The notes: generated by a model not told the origin, from the letters alone. A DNA stretch of 64,000 bases from Ridgeia piscesae (GCA_025642075.2 JAODUO010000429.1:256001-320000); one strand, 5' to 3'; positions 52,201 through 63,529 are shown, counted from the first letter of the stretch. Program-made: numbers and translations.

Positions 52201-54971
52201 GATTTTCTGGGTTCACGTCATTGACAGCCAACAAACCAGCATCGTCAGCACCCGCGTTCAGCTTTGGCATCAACACAACATCGAACATTACTAGCCTAGC
52301 CAGTGTCAAGAGTAGCAGCACTGACCCAGCAACGACAAAAACGACAACGATGAACACAAATGGCACGTCTAACAGCAAATACATGCAGCAGCTGAAGCGC
52401 CTGAATGAGAGCGTGACGCAGTGGATCAAAGATCACGTTGACCGCAACGCATATTGTATCCTTACGCCGATCTTCCGTGACTACGAACGTTACCTGGCCG
52501 AACTGGAGAAGACGTACCCCGAGAAAGACGAGAAAGTGAAAGATGTGACGCCATCCGATAGCGGTCTGTCCACCATAGCCACTCAGTCGACATTACCAAG
52601 TGAGTGATGCATCATGTTCTTAACATAATTTTTGCAGTAACTTTGCCTGAACATGCACCAAAAATGTAGTCATGTCGAACTAGTGCAGTGTTTAATTTAG
52701 GTCAAAACATAAAAGGAATGCACACAAGAATTCTTTCGAACACTGACTCCAACCCAAGTTATTTGGCAAGAAAATGTGATAAAAAGGTAGTGTTAGTTAA
52801 ATTAATCTCCAATACAAATCTCAGGTTTTTTCTTCTGATTTATAATATATCCAACATCATATATACATTGTCAATTAAACACCATGGATTTTCTCTTAAA
52901 ACCAACAAAAGTTATATATGACATTTTGCTCTTAAGCCTAGTATTGTAAACAATGTTTGTTATTTATTTCAGTGTCACAAAGTGGCTCTTCCAGCTGTTC
53001 AGCAAGTTCCACCATAATGCCAACATTCATGTTCGGAAGCAGTCCAGCAGGTAGCGCCAGCAATTCATCAAAGCCTCTCGGTGCCTTTAAAGACAGCACT
53101 GTGCTTGGTGGGAATAAGAAACCGGACGCAGTTGGTGTATTCCACTCACCGACACTAGGTGGCACACTAGGAAGTGGCGCAACATTCGTGGGATTTGGTT
53201 CTCCGAGTATGAGTGGCATAGGGAAGTCATCCAGCACACCCACTGTGCCAGCAAGTGGGTTCAGTTTCAAGGCCGATACGGAGAAGGCAGCCATGCAAGC
53301 TAAGGCGTCGTCGTCATTTACGTTCGCTGTCTCGACGTCTGGGACAGGTAGTGACAGCTCAGCTACAGGTCAGAGTTCACAGGCAGGTGAGTTGAGTCAT
53401 TAAACAGCTTCTAGCATAAAAAGTTCTTACACATTTGTCTCAATTACAAAAGAACTCCATGAATGAAGCTGGGTGATTATGGTGGCGCAATTTCAGCATT
53501 TTAAATAGGACACCTACCATATTTTGTATGATACTCTAATCGGGCTAATGTTTATATGCATATATGTTAATGTTTTCTTGCTGGATGTTTATGTGACATA
53601 GTGGTGTGATTGGTGTGATATACAGGTGGGGTGTCTGTTGCAGGTAATGGTGACGAGGAGTACGAGCCACCAAAGGTGGAAGTGACAACTGTCAAAGAGG
53701 ACAATGCATTCTATTCTAAGAGGTGAGACTAAGTGTTCGGCCCCAAGTTATGCTTTGCCATGCATTGCCTCATGTTCTATGAGACCATCGAGACGTTCTT
53801 ATCACGCAAATATCTTCCTGCATTTAGGTGCTTCAGAATAGACCAGGAGGTGCTTTAGAAATTCTGTTATTAAAAATATTACTGAGCATTGTATGATGGC
53901 ATTAAATCTGTCATATTAAATAAGTTACAATGGCCCACATCAAATTTTGACTCGTTGCAACATGAATAAGACGATGTTGTTGAGGGTTGTATTTCGAGAG
54001 TGTGTGTTTGCAGGTGCAAGCTGTTTGTGCAGCGGGACAACAGCTGGAAGGAGAAGGGAGTGGGCAACCTTCATCTGAAGCCTTGCAGTGGCAAGACACA
54101 GCTGCTTATCAGGGCTGACACGAGTCTTGGTAAGCGATTAACTTGTAGGACATAGTAGCTTGACAATAAATCAGTAGCCTGAAAATAAAACACTAGAATG
54201 CCTCCATATAAAACGAAGTGTGGTTTCAAGTCAGCTTTTGCCAATTCAAAAATGTAGTTAGTTTGTTCACCTCACTTTGCATGTATCTTTCACAGGCGAC
54301 AGTACGTTTCATTGGTTTAATCTATGTGATGTTCATGCTAATGGAAGTGAAATATCCCATACAGGAATGTAAAAAATCGTATGTGATCTTGACCTAGAAA
54401 AGCGCAGACATGCAGCACCCAAATGAAGAGAGGTACTACTGCTTGTGTTTATGTCAAGCCCTGTGTTAAACATAATTTGTACAATATTTGTTGACAAGAA
54501 TGTTGCTATGCTAAAGTACACCCAGCTTGCTGTGACTGGTTTTTGGTCGAACACAGTATCTATGTTCTTTATTTAAATCCTTTTTTTTTCTTGACATGTC
54601 CAGATTTGATAGTAATAGACCCGTGAAAAGTGCACACACTGTTACGTGATCGCAAATACACCAGTGATTATGCCAGGCTGACTCTTCCAAATAGGCTTCC
54701 TGTATGGCTGACAATGAGAGAGGGTGTATTGTATGTTTTGACATGCTGCCTTCTGCTGCTTACAGGCAACATCATGTTGAACATCATGCTGTCGAGCAGT
54801 ATGCCGATGAGTCGGCAGGGAAAGAACAATGTGACGCTGATCTGCGTGCCGAACCCGCCTCTGGACGGCAGCGACGACAATAAGCCCGTCAGCATGCTCA
54901 TCAAGGTGAAGACGGGAGATGACGCCGACGAACTCTTGCAGAAGCTGGAGGAGGCCAAGAAAACCAGTTAG
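48618..54971 (+). CDS. NUP50: Nucleoporin NUP50 (nuclear-basket import cofactor)
   Basis: NUP50 sits at the nuclear basket and helps importin-alpha/beta cargo release and recycling. Seven coding exons with matching phases: 48618-48686, 49442-49528, 52179-52599, 52973-53386, 53644-53722, 54014-54129, 54766-54971; 463 aa (human about 468). Start MAKR...LTDQNWDEEEE is the conserved importin-alpha-binding N terminus; an in-frame TAA at 48543-48545 lies upstream. Then KTAKRR near residue 43, AFKGFSGF, a Ser/Thr-rich centre with a few FG motifs (FSFG, FMFG, FGSP), the conserved helix region QLKRLNESVTQWIKDHV...LTPIFRDYERYL in exon 3, and a C-terminal Ran-binding domain (about 333-463) with EDNAFYSKRCKLF, GVGNLHLKP, KTQLLIRADTSLGNI and GKNNVTLICVPNPP. 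Exon 5 has two in-frame acceptors 18 bp apart (after 53625 and 53643). Confidence 0.95.
48774..48811. repeat. (TA)n microsatellite in NUP50 intron 1
   Basis: TA dinucleotide run. Confidence 0.85.
49086..49170. repeat. 36-bp tandem duplication in NUP50 intron 1
   Basis: Two adjacent copies of CATCTAATTCGCT(G/A)TAAAA...CTAAGAACTTG. Confidence 0.8.
49232..49287. repeat. (TA)n microsatellite in NUP50 intron 1
   Basis: Perfect TA run of about 55 bp. Confidence 0.92.
49771..52054. mobile_element. hAT element in NUP50 intron 2
   Basis: The left end is CAGGGCTGGGATCAATTCC. The right end read as reverse complement is CAGGGACGGGTCAATT. Both ends run into repeated CAATTCC motifs. Flanking octamers ATTGGCAA (49763-49770) and ATTGGTAA (52055-52062) match at 7 of 8 bases, fitting an 8-bp hAT duplication. 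More than half of the 2284-bp span is taken by a second element at 49908-51300. No transposase frame was identified. Confidence 0.8.
49908..51300. mobile_element. piggyBac-like element with very long inverted repeats, nested
   Basis: TTAA flanks both ends (49904-49907 and 51301-51304). The termini are CCCTCTCAAGGTCAGA on the left and the inverse CCTTGAGAGGG on the right. TTAA duplications and CCC starts are piggyBac-type traits. The inverted repeat continues with moderate divergence for roughly 370-400 bp per arm; shared blocks include GAATTCTATTAAA, GAGAGATTGTGTTGTG, GCTGAATCATGTGC or GACTGAATCATGTGC, GATATGTAAAT and TACTTGC. The central ~600 bp has only short frames and no transposase, so it is non-autonomous and foldback-like. 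Confidence 0.75.
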
Positions 54972-55364
54972 AACGTGTCACGACGTCAATAGAATAATGT
55001 TCGGGTCATTTAGCTGGGAGTGCCTGCGTAGGTGTCCGACTCGGTGACATAACTCGGCACGTGATTTGTCATGCAATGCCATAAAGAAACGGTGATTCCA
55101 TTCTATGAATTGACGTCGTTTTATATTACATAAAATTGTGATTCTCTGTGGCGGCGGCTGGCTACCAAGGAACATTGGCTTCGTTTAAACTGGCAGGTGA
55201 TACTGTATTAGGGCAATTCGTTTTGCGGACGTTGTAAGCCATCTGTGATGTCAAACAGCCATGTTTTTGTTCTGGCCACGAAAGGTTATACAGCTATAAT
55301 GTTAAACTGTTGATTTATATTCTAAACAAACGCTGGAGGCTATAGGTGAAGCAAAGGAAGCTAT

Positions 55365-55370
55365 AATAAA
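55365..55370 (+). terminator. Candidate NUP50 poly(A) signal AATAAA
   Basis: AATAAA within CTATAATAAATGG, about 395 bp after the NUP50 stop. It is the first canonical hexamer noticed downstream on the + strand. Confidence 0.5.
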
Positions 55371-55846
55371 TGGATACAACTTACGGGGGCGTTATTTTTG
55401 AATGTGAAATGTCGACACATATATCGACAGATATATAATTATATGAATGGTACACGTAACTACCACCAATTAATGTAATACTTTATAATACAAATACCAT
55501 AAATAGGGAGTGAAGCACATACATAACTATACTACGTCATAAGACACCGTGTTTGACTTGACCAGCGGACACATACAATGTGGACCACGTTATTGTTTAT
55601 ATCTTATTTATTAACAGAGCAACGCTAAATCGAATGGCGGGTGCTAACGTTGTTTCTGGTCATCGTATGATGTCCTCTCACTAGACATTGTCGATCTAGA
55701 CGTCAAGTAGGCATGTTTAGTGTTCGCACCTCTAAACTCCAACCGTGCACAGTATGACGACAGTTTTAACACCGTGGTGCAGTCAAATCACCTCGTGTGT
55801 CCATAAAATGTCGAAAAACAACCTGTCTTCATCACTTGTAAGTAAA

Positions 55847-55852
55847 TTTATT
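55847..55852 (-). terminator. Candidate poly(A) signal of the Ig-domain gene
   Basis: TTTATT on the + strand (AATAAA on the minus strand), 50 bp beyond the stop codon of the Ig-domain gene. Confidence 0.55.
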
Positions 55853-55901
55853 CAAGTGGATGACTAAGTGGCAATTACATTATAAACTCTGGAAGGCGGC
55901 G

Positions 55902-58900
55902 TTATCTTTGATGTGTGCGGTTCAGATGCTGGGTCATGGAGACGTCGTTGTTCAAAGTCGTCGGTTGTGACGTGATGGCGTTGCTGTACATCGGATGGTA
56001 TTGTGTTAAGGGTTCACGTGAACTGTAAGTCCACGAGCTGCCGGTACTGCGAGAGTCACCGGCACTGTTCGACTGTGTCGTGCTACTGGTCACCTCCGTG
56101 GAATCACTCGACACAGTTCCGCCTGACCGACTACCACTGCTGCTCGTCTCCGCGCTGCCGCTGGATGATGACTTGTCGCCGCTGCCGGAAGTTGTACCGC
56201 TGCTGCCGGAAGTTGTACCGCTGCTGCCGGAAGTTGTACCGCTGCTACTGGTGGTAGTTGGCCCGCTGCTCGAAGTACTACTCGACTTGGTGCTGCTACT
56301 GCTGGGTCCACTGCTCGAAGTTGTGCCACTGCTAGGCTTAGCGCTGCTGCTGGTGCTTCCCGACAAGGTGCCGCTAATAGTTGACGTGGTACCGCTGCTG
56401 GTCGAGTCGTCACCGCCGTAGGGTTTCTGCTTCTGCCAGAAGGCGACCTTCATTGCGAGTACAACGCCGAACACGACCGCGTTCACACCGTAAACGGCTG
56501 CCAGGCTCCAGAAGTATGGCTTCACGTCTGCGTAGAGACAACGTTAATATAAACTGGATGTACAGAAAAACATTGACAGTCGGTAGATTATGTAGGTATT
56601 GTACAGTGTAACAGGTCTATTATTTTCAAGCCTATATCATCGTTTAATACGCGAAATGTGCTGTTTTGCTAGTTTATTATTGAACAGATACTCATGTCTG
56701 TGGAGTTGTTTTGGCGACGGTGTATTCCGTAATGCAAGGAACCGATTTGCATGGACTGTGCTAGAGACGCGTTATTGTAGCCTCTACTGCTTCGTGATTA
56801 TGGAGGTTAAATGGCCGTTGCAGTAGGCGATGTTTGTAATTGCTGCTATGCAACAATCCTACTGTGTGGATTGTACTGTTTTTATTAAACAAAATCATGT
56901 AATGAAAATAGAGTGATGCAAATATTATTGCGATGATGCAGAATATGCCAGTATGTAAATTATTAACCCACGTGATCCTGTGTGAACTAGCAGCGACCTT
57001 ACATTATGACATGATTTAGTCTCGTGCTGTCTGGTACTCGAAGTCTGATTGCTGCAACGTACCTTCAAATGCATATCCGGGCTCCACTGAAACAAACCAG
57101 AAGAGATGGCTGCAAATAAATATATACACAACTCGTTCTTGCGAATTCTGTTAAACCATGCACACATTCATACGTCATCATTGGGTCGAATGTGTAGAGG
57201 AATTGTACATAATTGCTCTTGGCGTGCGTATCTACACAATCTATCGGTTCTCTGCGTGTAATTCTTCTACAAGTTGGCAATTACCTGGTATACTAACTTT
57301 CCCAATGCTGTATCAAGACATACAAACGATAGCGTTTTTTCTCGCAGTCCATTTGATAATGAAGTCTATCCTATAAAAAGCTGCCGAGTTTCAGTTAATT
57401 TATTTCTTAAAAAATTATAACTCGGACAGGAGACATAGAATTGTTTTGCATGAGAAGGTTAAGCCCTACTCTGAATAATAATAAGGTGGGTTCGATTTCG
57501 TCAATAAATCCATGGAAACCACGCTCAAAGGCGCATCAAAACAAAAGGATTATTCAGTCTCGGCAGTCAATCAACAACATTCCAGTCGTCAACAGCTACA
57601 CACTGATACGCCAGGAAGCTGTGGTAGATAAGGTAAGTTATAAATGAGCACCTTCCACAATGAAAATGCCCTTCTTCGTCCTCGGAAAGCCGTACCAGCA
57701 ATCGTAAGTGGCTGAGTCGGTGACACGAGCAGAGCGGATACTGAGCAGGTTGAGCGTGTCGATCTGAACGCGTCCGAGCGTGTCCAGCTTGACACCCCGC
57801 GCGTCCAGGCGCTGTCCGTCCTTGTTCCAGCGTATGGAAAACTCAAGCCTCGAGCTGAAACCCACAACGCAGTCATCGATGAGGTGTATGTACAACAGCA
57901 AAAGTTGTTACGATGGAAGAACTCCATGTTAACTGGGGAATGCGTGCCTGAAATATTGTGTCGCCGCAGTCGCGTTTGTCACGCGCTTATGTCAACAATT
58001 ATAATTCAGGGGCGTAACTAGGCATAAATGCGAGTGGAAGCACGAATTAATGATATCATTCTAAATTCTATCATCGGGGTCTGGTGCTCCAAAATGTTGT
58101 GTAGCATGTGTGACGATCCAATCAGTTGACATATAGGCATTTTAAGTCACAATATATCATAGGTAAATAGAACACGCTAAGGAGTAAATAGGAAAATACA
58201 CAGTATTTTTACTGCGTGAAACATGCTGAAAAGGTGGAGGACTTGAACTGTTAATACATACCATATTATACATAGCATATGTTTGAATGTGCAACACATT
58301 CATTGTATGCTTTAAAATAAGCTATGTACTCATTGTAGTAATTAAAGAAAGTTACAATAGTTACCCTTTTAATAATAAGCCAAGATAAATACTGTAAATT
58401 GTACATGTGTTGTTGTATCAAAGAGTTAAAACAAGTAAAAGCTGATATTTTTAAAGAGTTCTGTATTGTCTTCAACATCGGTTCAGTTACTACACCCCCC
58501 TTCATTAGGGGCTAAATAATAGGTTGGGGTATAGGTCGGGGTTGATTTCTTGAATCGTCTTTGTTTCTAGCACGGCTTGCTCAGTTAAACTTAAATTTTC
58601 ACAGCGCCTTCATATAATTAATTATAGAAATGTTGTCAGAGGAAGTAGACTTTGGAGTACATGTTTAATCGTTACCAATGATTAACAACATGTAACTCCA
58701 TGATTTGCCATTACCACCAGCCTCCAGATAGTAAAGAGCAGACACTACAGCTGTGAAGGCAGACCCGAATGTATACAGTGCGTTGGCACGTCTAGCCAAT
58801 TTCGTCTCGGGGTGACTGTATTTTGGTTTTGTTGTTAACGCCAGTTTTAGCCTCTAATCTTTTAATCTTAGCTCATGGACGTCAACACATTGATAAATTG

Positions 58901-61017
58901 TTTCTAGTGAATTCGTATTTACCCGGTTGCTGCATTGCCCAAATAGCCTTCAGGCGGGGGCATCTATTTGTACTGTGCACACGGGTCTGGAAACTGGATA
59001 CGGCTGTGCGTACTTATGTTTTCAAAATGTTGACAAATTGTTACAAGTGAATGATGACGCTTTCGTTATCAAAGGCTATGAACATATATGGGCATCCTCT
59101 GGTCACCGTTTGAAGTAGGTTGTGGTTGCCTTAATGATGTGGAAGCACGTGCGTACGTGCGTACGGCTAGCTACGCCCCTGTAATTAGAGCTCTCCTTAA
59201 ATATGATGACAGCGCGCCATGACGTAAACAAATTCTTTCGATTATATTTATACTATTTAATATATTTTGTATCTAATATAAACAGGAGATCGCTCTGGTC
59301 AACTGCACGTTTGGCGATCACTGCACGCGTGTGAACACAATAGGCATACGAACAAAAGTATGTTGTGGTGTACATAATGTGTACGTGTATGCTGATACTG
59401 ATAGTGCATACCTTTACATCACATGTAATAAAATTATGATCCTTTTGCGACACATTTCTGTAGCGCCCGTAATCGGAGGCTGTCTGCGGTAATAATTGTC
59501 GTATGGCGCATGTTACTATGCCACCTTCTCGTACATGCAGTTATAGGCCTACCAGTTTGCCATTCGAAAAGTACAGTTTGACACGACTATATACGTACGT
59601 AGTCGTAGACGTATAGTAGCTGTACGTACCCTGGACACCGTAGCATGATCTTCTGTCCTGACTTCACCCGGACTATGGCTGGTCTCGGCGCTGCAAGAGG
59701 ACGTCATCAGAACAGTATATACAGTATATGTATTCCATGCGTGTTAATATACTTAGTTAGGTTACACAGCAACATTATAATAGCATGTATTACATCGAAG
59801 ACAATCAATGGGAAGATGCATCTCTCATTTATAAGCTGTGACGCCACCTTGCGGAGGCTGAATTATTATTTGTGAAACCGCTAGGTGGCGCAACAAGTCT
59901 CGACGCCGTGAATGCGAATGCATGGACTCACTATCCAATCTAACACGATTTAATGATAGTTATTATTCATAAATAAGCTAGAATTTATTCAAATAACTAA
60001 AATAGGTTTGTGGCTCCTAGTACATTTACTAAAAAACGCGCCTCTTTAATCACAAGCATTGGTGGTTCAGTGGTAGAATGCTCGCCTGCCACGCGGGCGG
60101 CCCGGGTTCGATTCCCGGCCAATGCAACTCTTTTATTTTATAGGAAAAATGCCCAACCTCTGACGTATGTCCTGGTGATTGACAGTTGTGATAGCAATTT
60201 TAACAAGATATTGGAAATTAATGTCCAACGATAGCGTATATAATATAATAGGACCTATTATTCGTGCTATTAGAATTTAAAAAATGCATGTATATACTAT
60301 TGAGGGCATCCTCGCAATCCAGGGCTGTTTCCCTAACAAAACTAGTTATGACGATCCTGTACGCGAAGTGCGGAAGTGAATTAGCAATTTACTTCACCAG
60401 TCGCGACTGCTTCAACCGAAAGAACACATGGGAATCCCAGTATAATGACGTCTTTTGCCCAATCGCACGAGCAGCTGCACGGTTTTGTGTTTTCGAATAT
60501 TTGCGCCTACATCCCAAACATTCCGTGAACAATACACGAGCAGCTTGTGGCTGTAAATCACTAAAATAATCACATGGCCGGAGGCCCGGCCACCGCACTC
60601 CTGGTGGCCTTGGCTGAGCTTAAATCAAGTTTTGTAAAGGGGTACTGCCACGGTAATCAATGACAACGACCATTGGCGTGCGAGGGTGCTTGGCGGTAGA
60701 ATACCATAGCAGCGTCTACATGATGTTACTAAGTTCACATCGCAAGTATTAATCCAGGGAAGGCTGCAAGACGACTAGTAAGGACAACGCGTACACGACA
60801 CTATTCGGCATTTGGCGCAGCAGCACCTCGAATGTGGAGTGAATTACCTGTGAACATTCGTGCATCCGGGACATTACCTATGTTTAGAAAGTGTTTAAAG
60901 ACATATCTTTTTATTACACATTTCAATTAATTCAAATTGTTTTGAAATGACGGACATTGCTTTATAATTTCTTTTTAGTGCCATACACGTTTTAATCAGT
61001 GTTTATGTTTTAGATTA

Positions 61018-61066
<49 letters not shown>

Positions 61067-61538
61067 ATATATATATATATATTTGTAGCGTGGGGCACAT
61101 CAGCAGACAACACAAATATATTGTTGTCTTGATGTTCTTTATTTCGGCATGAATACGTGTCTAGGTTGTGAAATGGTCATAAGTCTCTAAGAGTAAGTAA
61201 GTCCCTAAAGGCAAGTAAGCCAGTAAGTAAGTAAGTCCCCACCACAGCTACACAACTGCGTGAGTGTGTACGTCACATCATCCTGATATGTTGTGATCAG
61301 CTTCAAGGGATGGTGACCTTATCAGCTCAAGTCAGAAGTTAAAAGAGGCTGACTACATCTGATATGACCAGTGACCAGTGAGTCAGTGACCACTGTCACA
61401 TGGCAGATGTAGTTACAAATGTAATTCCTTTAAAATGTATAAATGGTATAAATAGTATAATATTATAACTAAAGATTAAATAACTAAAATATTACATTTT
61501 CATATCATTATGGGTGCTGCCACCTTGTGAAAGGCAAG

Positions 61539-61632
<94 letters not shown>

Positions 61633-61868
61633 CTTGTGCATGACGATCCGCCTTGCGGGAATTAGCACTATATAAAAACGGTATTATTATTATTACTACT
61701 ACTATCATTATCTATTATTCATGTAGAAAAATATACTCGTCTTTATTCTTGATCGGGATCTGGAGCACCGATACAAACCTGCAGGTTGTGTTTTCTCATC
61801 AGCATCAACTTTTATTTTGCTTTTGAAGATGTTCAACGGATTTAGACGTTTGCGTCTTCCATATCGCG
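55902..61868 (-). CDS. Single-pass membrane protein with one Ig domain and Ser/Thr/Gly-rich tail (5' end missing)
   Basis: Minus-strand exons: 61868-61779 (tentative), 59690-59630, 57854-57652, 57086-57063 (24-bp microexon) and 56527-55902; phases agree at every junction. The Ig fold is split by an intron: strands A-B with VKSGQKIMLRCP end one exon, and SIRWNKDGQRL (strand C Trp), NLLSIRSARVTDSATYDC (DxAxYxC signature) and GIFIVE follow. VEPGYAFEDVKPY joins it to one hydrophobic helix (WSLAAVYGVNAVVFGVVLAM). The tail after KVAFWQKQ is about 170 residues, mostly Ser, Thr and Gly, including three GTTSGSS-type repeats coded by 21-bp units. The tentative first exon carries basic GRRKR. No signal-peptide exon was found, so the protein is incomplete. 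Cell-surface adhesion or receptor is the generic guess; orthology is unknown. Confidence 0.72.
56181..56243 (-). repeat. 21-bp coding repeat, three exact copies
   Basis: Three copies of the 21-bp unit (GCTGCCGGAAGTTGTACCGC+T on the + strand) inside the tail-coding exon of the Ig gene. On the minus strand each codes a seven-residue Ser/Gly/Thr block. Exact identity implies recent expansion. Confidence 0.9.
58007..59181. mobile_element. hAT-like element in the Ig-gene intron
   Basis: The left end is CAGGGGCGTAACTAGGC and the right end reads, as reverse complement, CAGGGGCGTAGCTAGCC. CAGGGGCGTAGC ends are typical of a widespread hAT group (from memory). Flanking octamers TTATAATT and TAATTAGA do not match cleanly, so the duplication is decayed or the ends are slightly off. 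No transposase frame in 1175 bp. Confidence 0.6.
59185..59628. other. Intronic spacer of the Ig gene
   Basis: No coding or repeat signal beyond a short TACGTACGTAGTCGTAGACG palindrome-rich patch near 59590-59610. Confidence 0.35.
60056..60126 (+). tRNA. trnG-GCC: tRNA-Gly (GCC)
   Basis: Complete 71-nt gene: acceptor stem GCATTGG pairs with CCAATGC, A box TGGTTCAGTGG, anticodon loop CTGCCAC giving GCC, B box GGTTCGATTCC, discriminator A. It has no intron. A TTTT run just downstream (about 60131-60134) is a Pol III terminator. The sequence is very close to the animal consensus tRNA-Gly-GCC. It lies on the + strand within an inferred intron of the minus-strand Ig gene. Confidence 0.97.
60140..60755. 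other. Unassigned stretch with a 101-codon open frame
   Basis: A + strand frame at 60264-60569 is open for 101 codons, with an overlapping minus-strand frame. No family was recognised, and ARAAARFCVFEYLRLHP has no splice context. Followed by a short CCGGAGGCCCGG palindrome near 60578. Not called as a gene. Confidence 0.25.
60756..61015 (+). pseudogene. LINE C-terminal stub with 3' tail
   Basis: The frame reads RHYSAFGAAAPRMWSELPVN, then IRASGTLPMFRKCLKTYLF, then a TAA. The SAAAPRxWSxLPxxIR...FRxxLKTYLF pattern is the classic end of CR1/L2/Jockey-type ORF2 proteins. It is 5'-truncated and runs into a (TA)n tract. Confidence 0.8.
61019..61082. repeat. (TA)n microsatellite
   Basis: TA run with one TTTTA interruption at the 3' end of the LINE stub. 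Confidence 0.92.
61540..61631. repeat. (TA)n microsatellite
   Basis: About 90 bp of uninterrupted TA. Immediately after it, GGAATTAGCACTATATAAAAACGG looks like a LINE/SINE 3' tail ending in a (TTA)n run (61682-61700). Confidence 0.93.
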
Positions 61869-61899
61869 CTGAAAGAATTCAACATCTCAATTCAGTGAT

Positions 61900-62880
61900 A
61901 CAACCAGCCTTACAGAGGAGGCTGGGCAAGTGACAGCAACAAGCCACGTACGCAAGTCTCGTATGCCGCCATATCGTTTTCATGCTATTTTGCCATTTTC
62001 TTTCATAATCTGGTTCCCAACAACTCGAATGAGCCATGTATTGTTTTCGATTTTGAAAACGCTTAAATGGACAACGAGGTGAGGACCAAGTTTAGTATCG
62101 CTTACAACGGATCGGAAACGAGATTCACTTGCGTGGCTTATATACTAACAAACAATTTAACGTTGTCACAACGTTGTCACAACGTTACGAGAACGTTACC
62201 TAGAACCTTGCCACGTAACTTCCCCTGTTTTGGCGTGCCTCAAGAGGTGCACTGCCGGTGCAGTTGGAGGTGTTCATTGAACCATGCAGGAAGATGCAGC
62301 TGGACGTTTCTGTTGAACTTCAGTGGGTGATATGTTAACATTCGACATATCCTAGACCTACCCCTGCTATTCGTCTATTCTGAACCTATACTTCAGTTGT
62401 CACAGTTTCATGTAATTGCTCTATCCCAGCAATCACAAGTATGTGCAATGGGCTGAGAGTGGCCGTTAGTGGCAAACTAATCCGGCCATTATATCGATCA
62501 GTACATCCTCCTGCCGTCTAACACATCTGCTTGAGTGAGGGCTTCGGCGAAGGGAGGTTCTTTTGTAACTTTCTTTTATATCTCTTTTTATCTTTAATAA
62601 AAACCTATTGCAACTGAGCTAGCTAAGACTGGAAGTTTTCACATGACAGATATCACAGAACTACGTAGCAAAGGCTATGATGTAGGTATCCACGTTTTCT
62701 TGTCTTGTCTTTGCATTGAGATCCTGTTCGACTTTGAATTAGTTTAAAGATCTGTGCTGTTACTTATCAGGCACTTTCTGGTAGGCAACCATGTATATGA
62801 GTTCATCGCTTATTTCTGTAAGACAAACTATACAACTGGATTATGTAGTTCTGATTTACTTGTTCTGTCTACAGTGCTCA
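61900..62880. other. Non-coding stretch upstream of the Ig gene
   Basis: No exon assigned. It contains four AACGTT-based direct repeats at about 62159-62200 (AACGTTGTCAC twice, then AACGTTACGAG and AACGTTACC). It may hold the missing signal-peptide exon, but I could not identify it. Confidence 0.35.
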
Positions 62881-62883
62881 CAT

Positions 62884-63112
62884 TGGAACGAGGGTTTCTT
62901 CTGAAGCTGCCCCGAGTCTTTGGAATATGCTTCCTTTTAGTGCTAGATCAGTTAAAACTATTACACAATTCGCCCGTTATTTAAAAACATGGAAACCTAC
63001 TATTATGACCTTGCTTATTTTGGAATATTTGATAATCGACTGTGAGATAGAGCAACCCTTTTATCATAGTGAGTGTTTGAACATGACTTCTAAGACTTTA
63101 GGCGCAACAGAA
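62884..63112 (+). pseudogene. LINE C-terminal stub, fifth
   Basis: The frame reads TRVSSEAAPSLWNMLPFSAR, then SVKTITQFARYLKTW. The SEAAPSLWNxLP...F...LKTW pattern matches ORF2 C termini of non-LTR elements. It is followed after about 120 bp by the (ATT)n tract. Confidence 0.75.
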
Positions 63113-63117
63113 GTTAA

Positions 63118-63275
<158 letters not shown>

Positions 63276-63529
63276 AGTATAAATGGCCGCTATCTTTTCA
63301 TAGCGAAATCTGAAATGCCAAAAAACTACGCAGCGATTTTATTACGTCACAGTTTGTCGTCATGGTTCCCGCCACAACAAGGCAGCAACTAACACCGTCA
63401 AGACAGGAGTCGGCGCTAGCAACGTTCTTAACTGTAAGTAAATGAGCAAGTAAGCACGCACTGCTGAGGGAATTGTGTGTATGTATCTGCGAACGTTGGT
63501 ATGTGTGTGAGCATCCGCACATATGCATT

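Noticed and set aside
56080..56421. Plus-strand frame rich in VPLLPEVV and minus frame rich in AAVQLPA
   Set aside because: Shadows of the Ser/Thr/Gly-rich tail exon of the Ig gene, whose frame connects correctly to the TM segment.
63298..63430. Minus-strand hydrophobic stretch (LTVLVAALL) as the Ig-gene signal peptide
   Set aside because: No start codon in a plausible exon context, and the frame hits a stop before a phase-1 donor.
63362..63433. Plus-strand ATG frame ending at a GTAAGT donor (MVPATTRQQL...)
   Set aside because: Only about 23 codons with no downstream partner exon in view; too weak to call a first exon.
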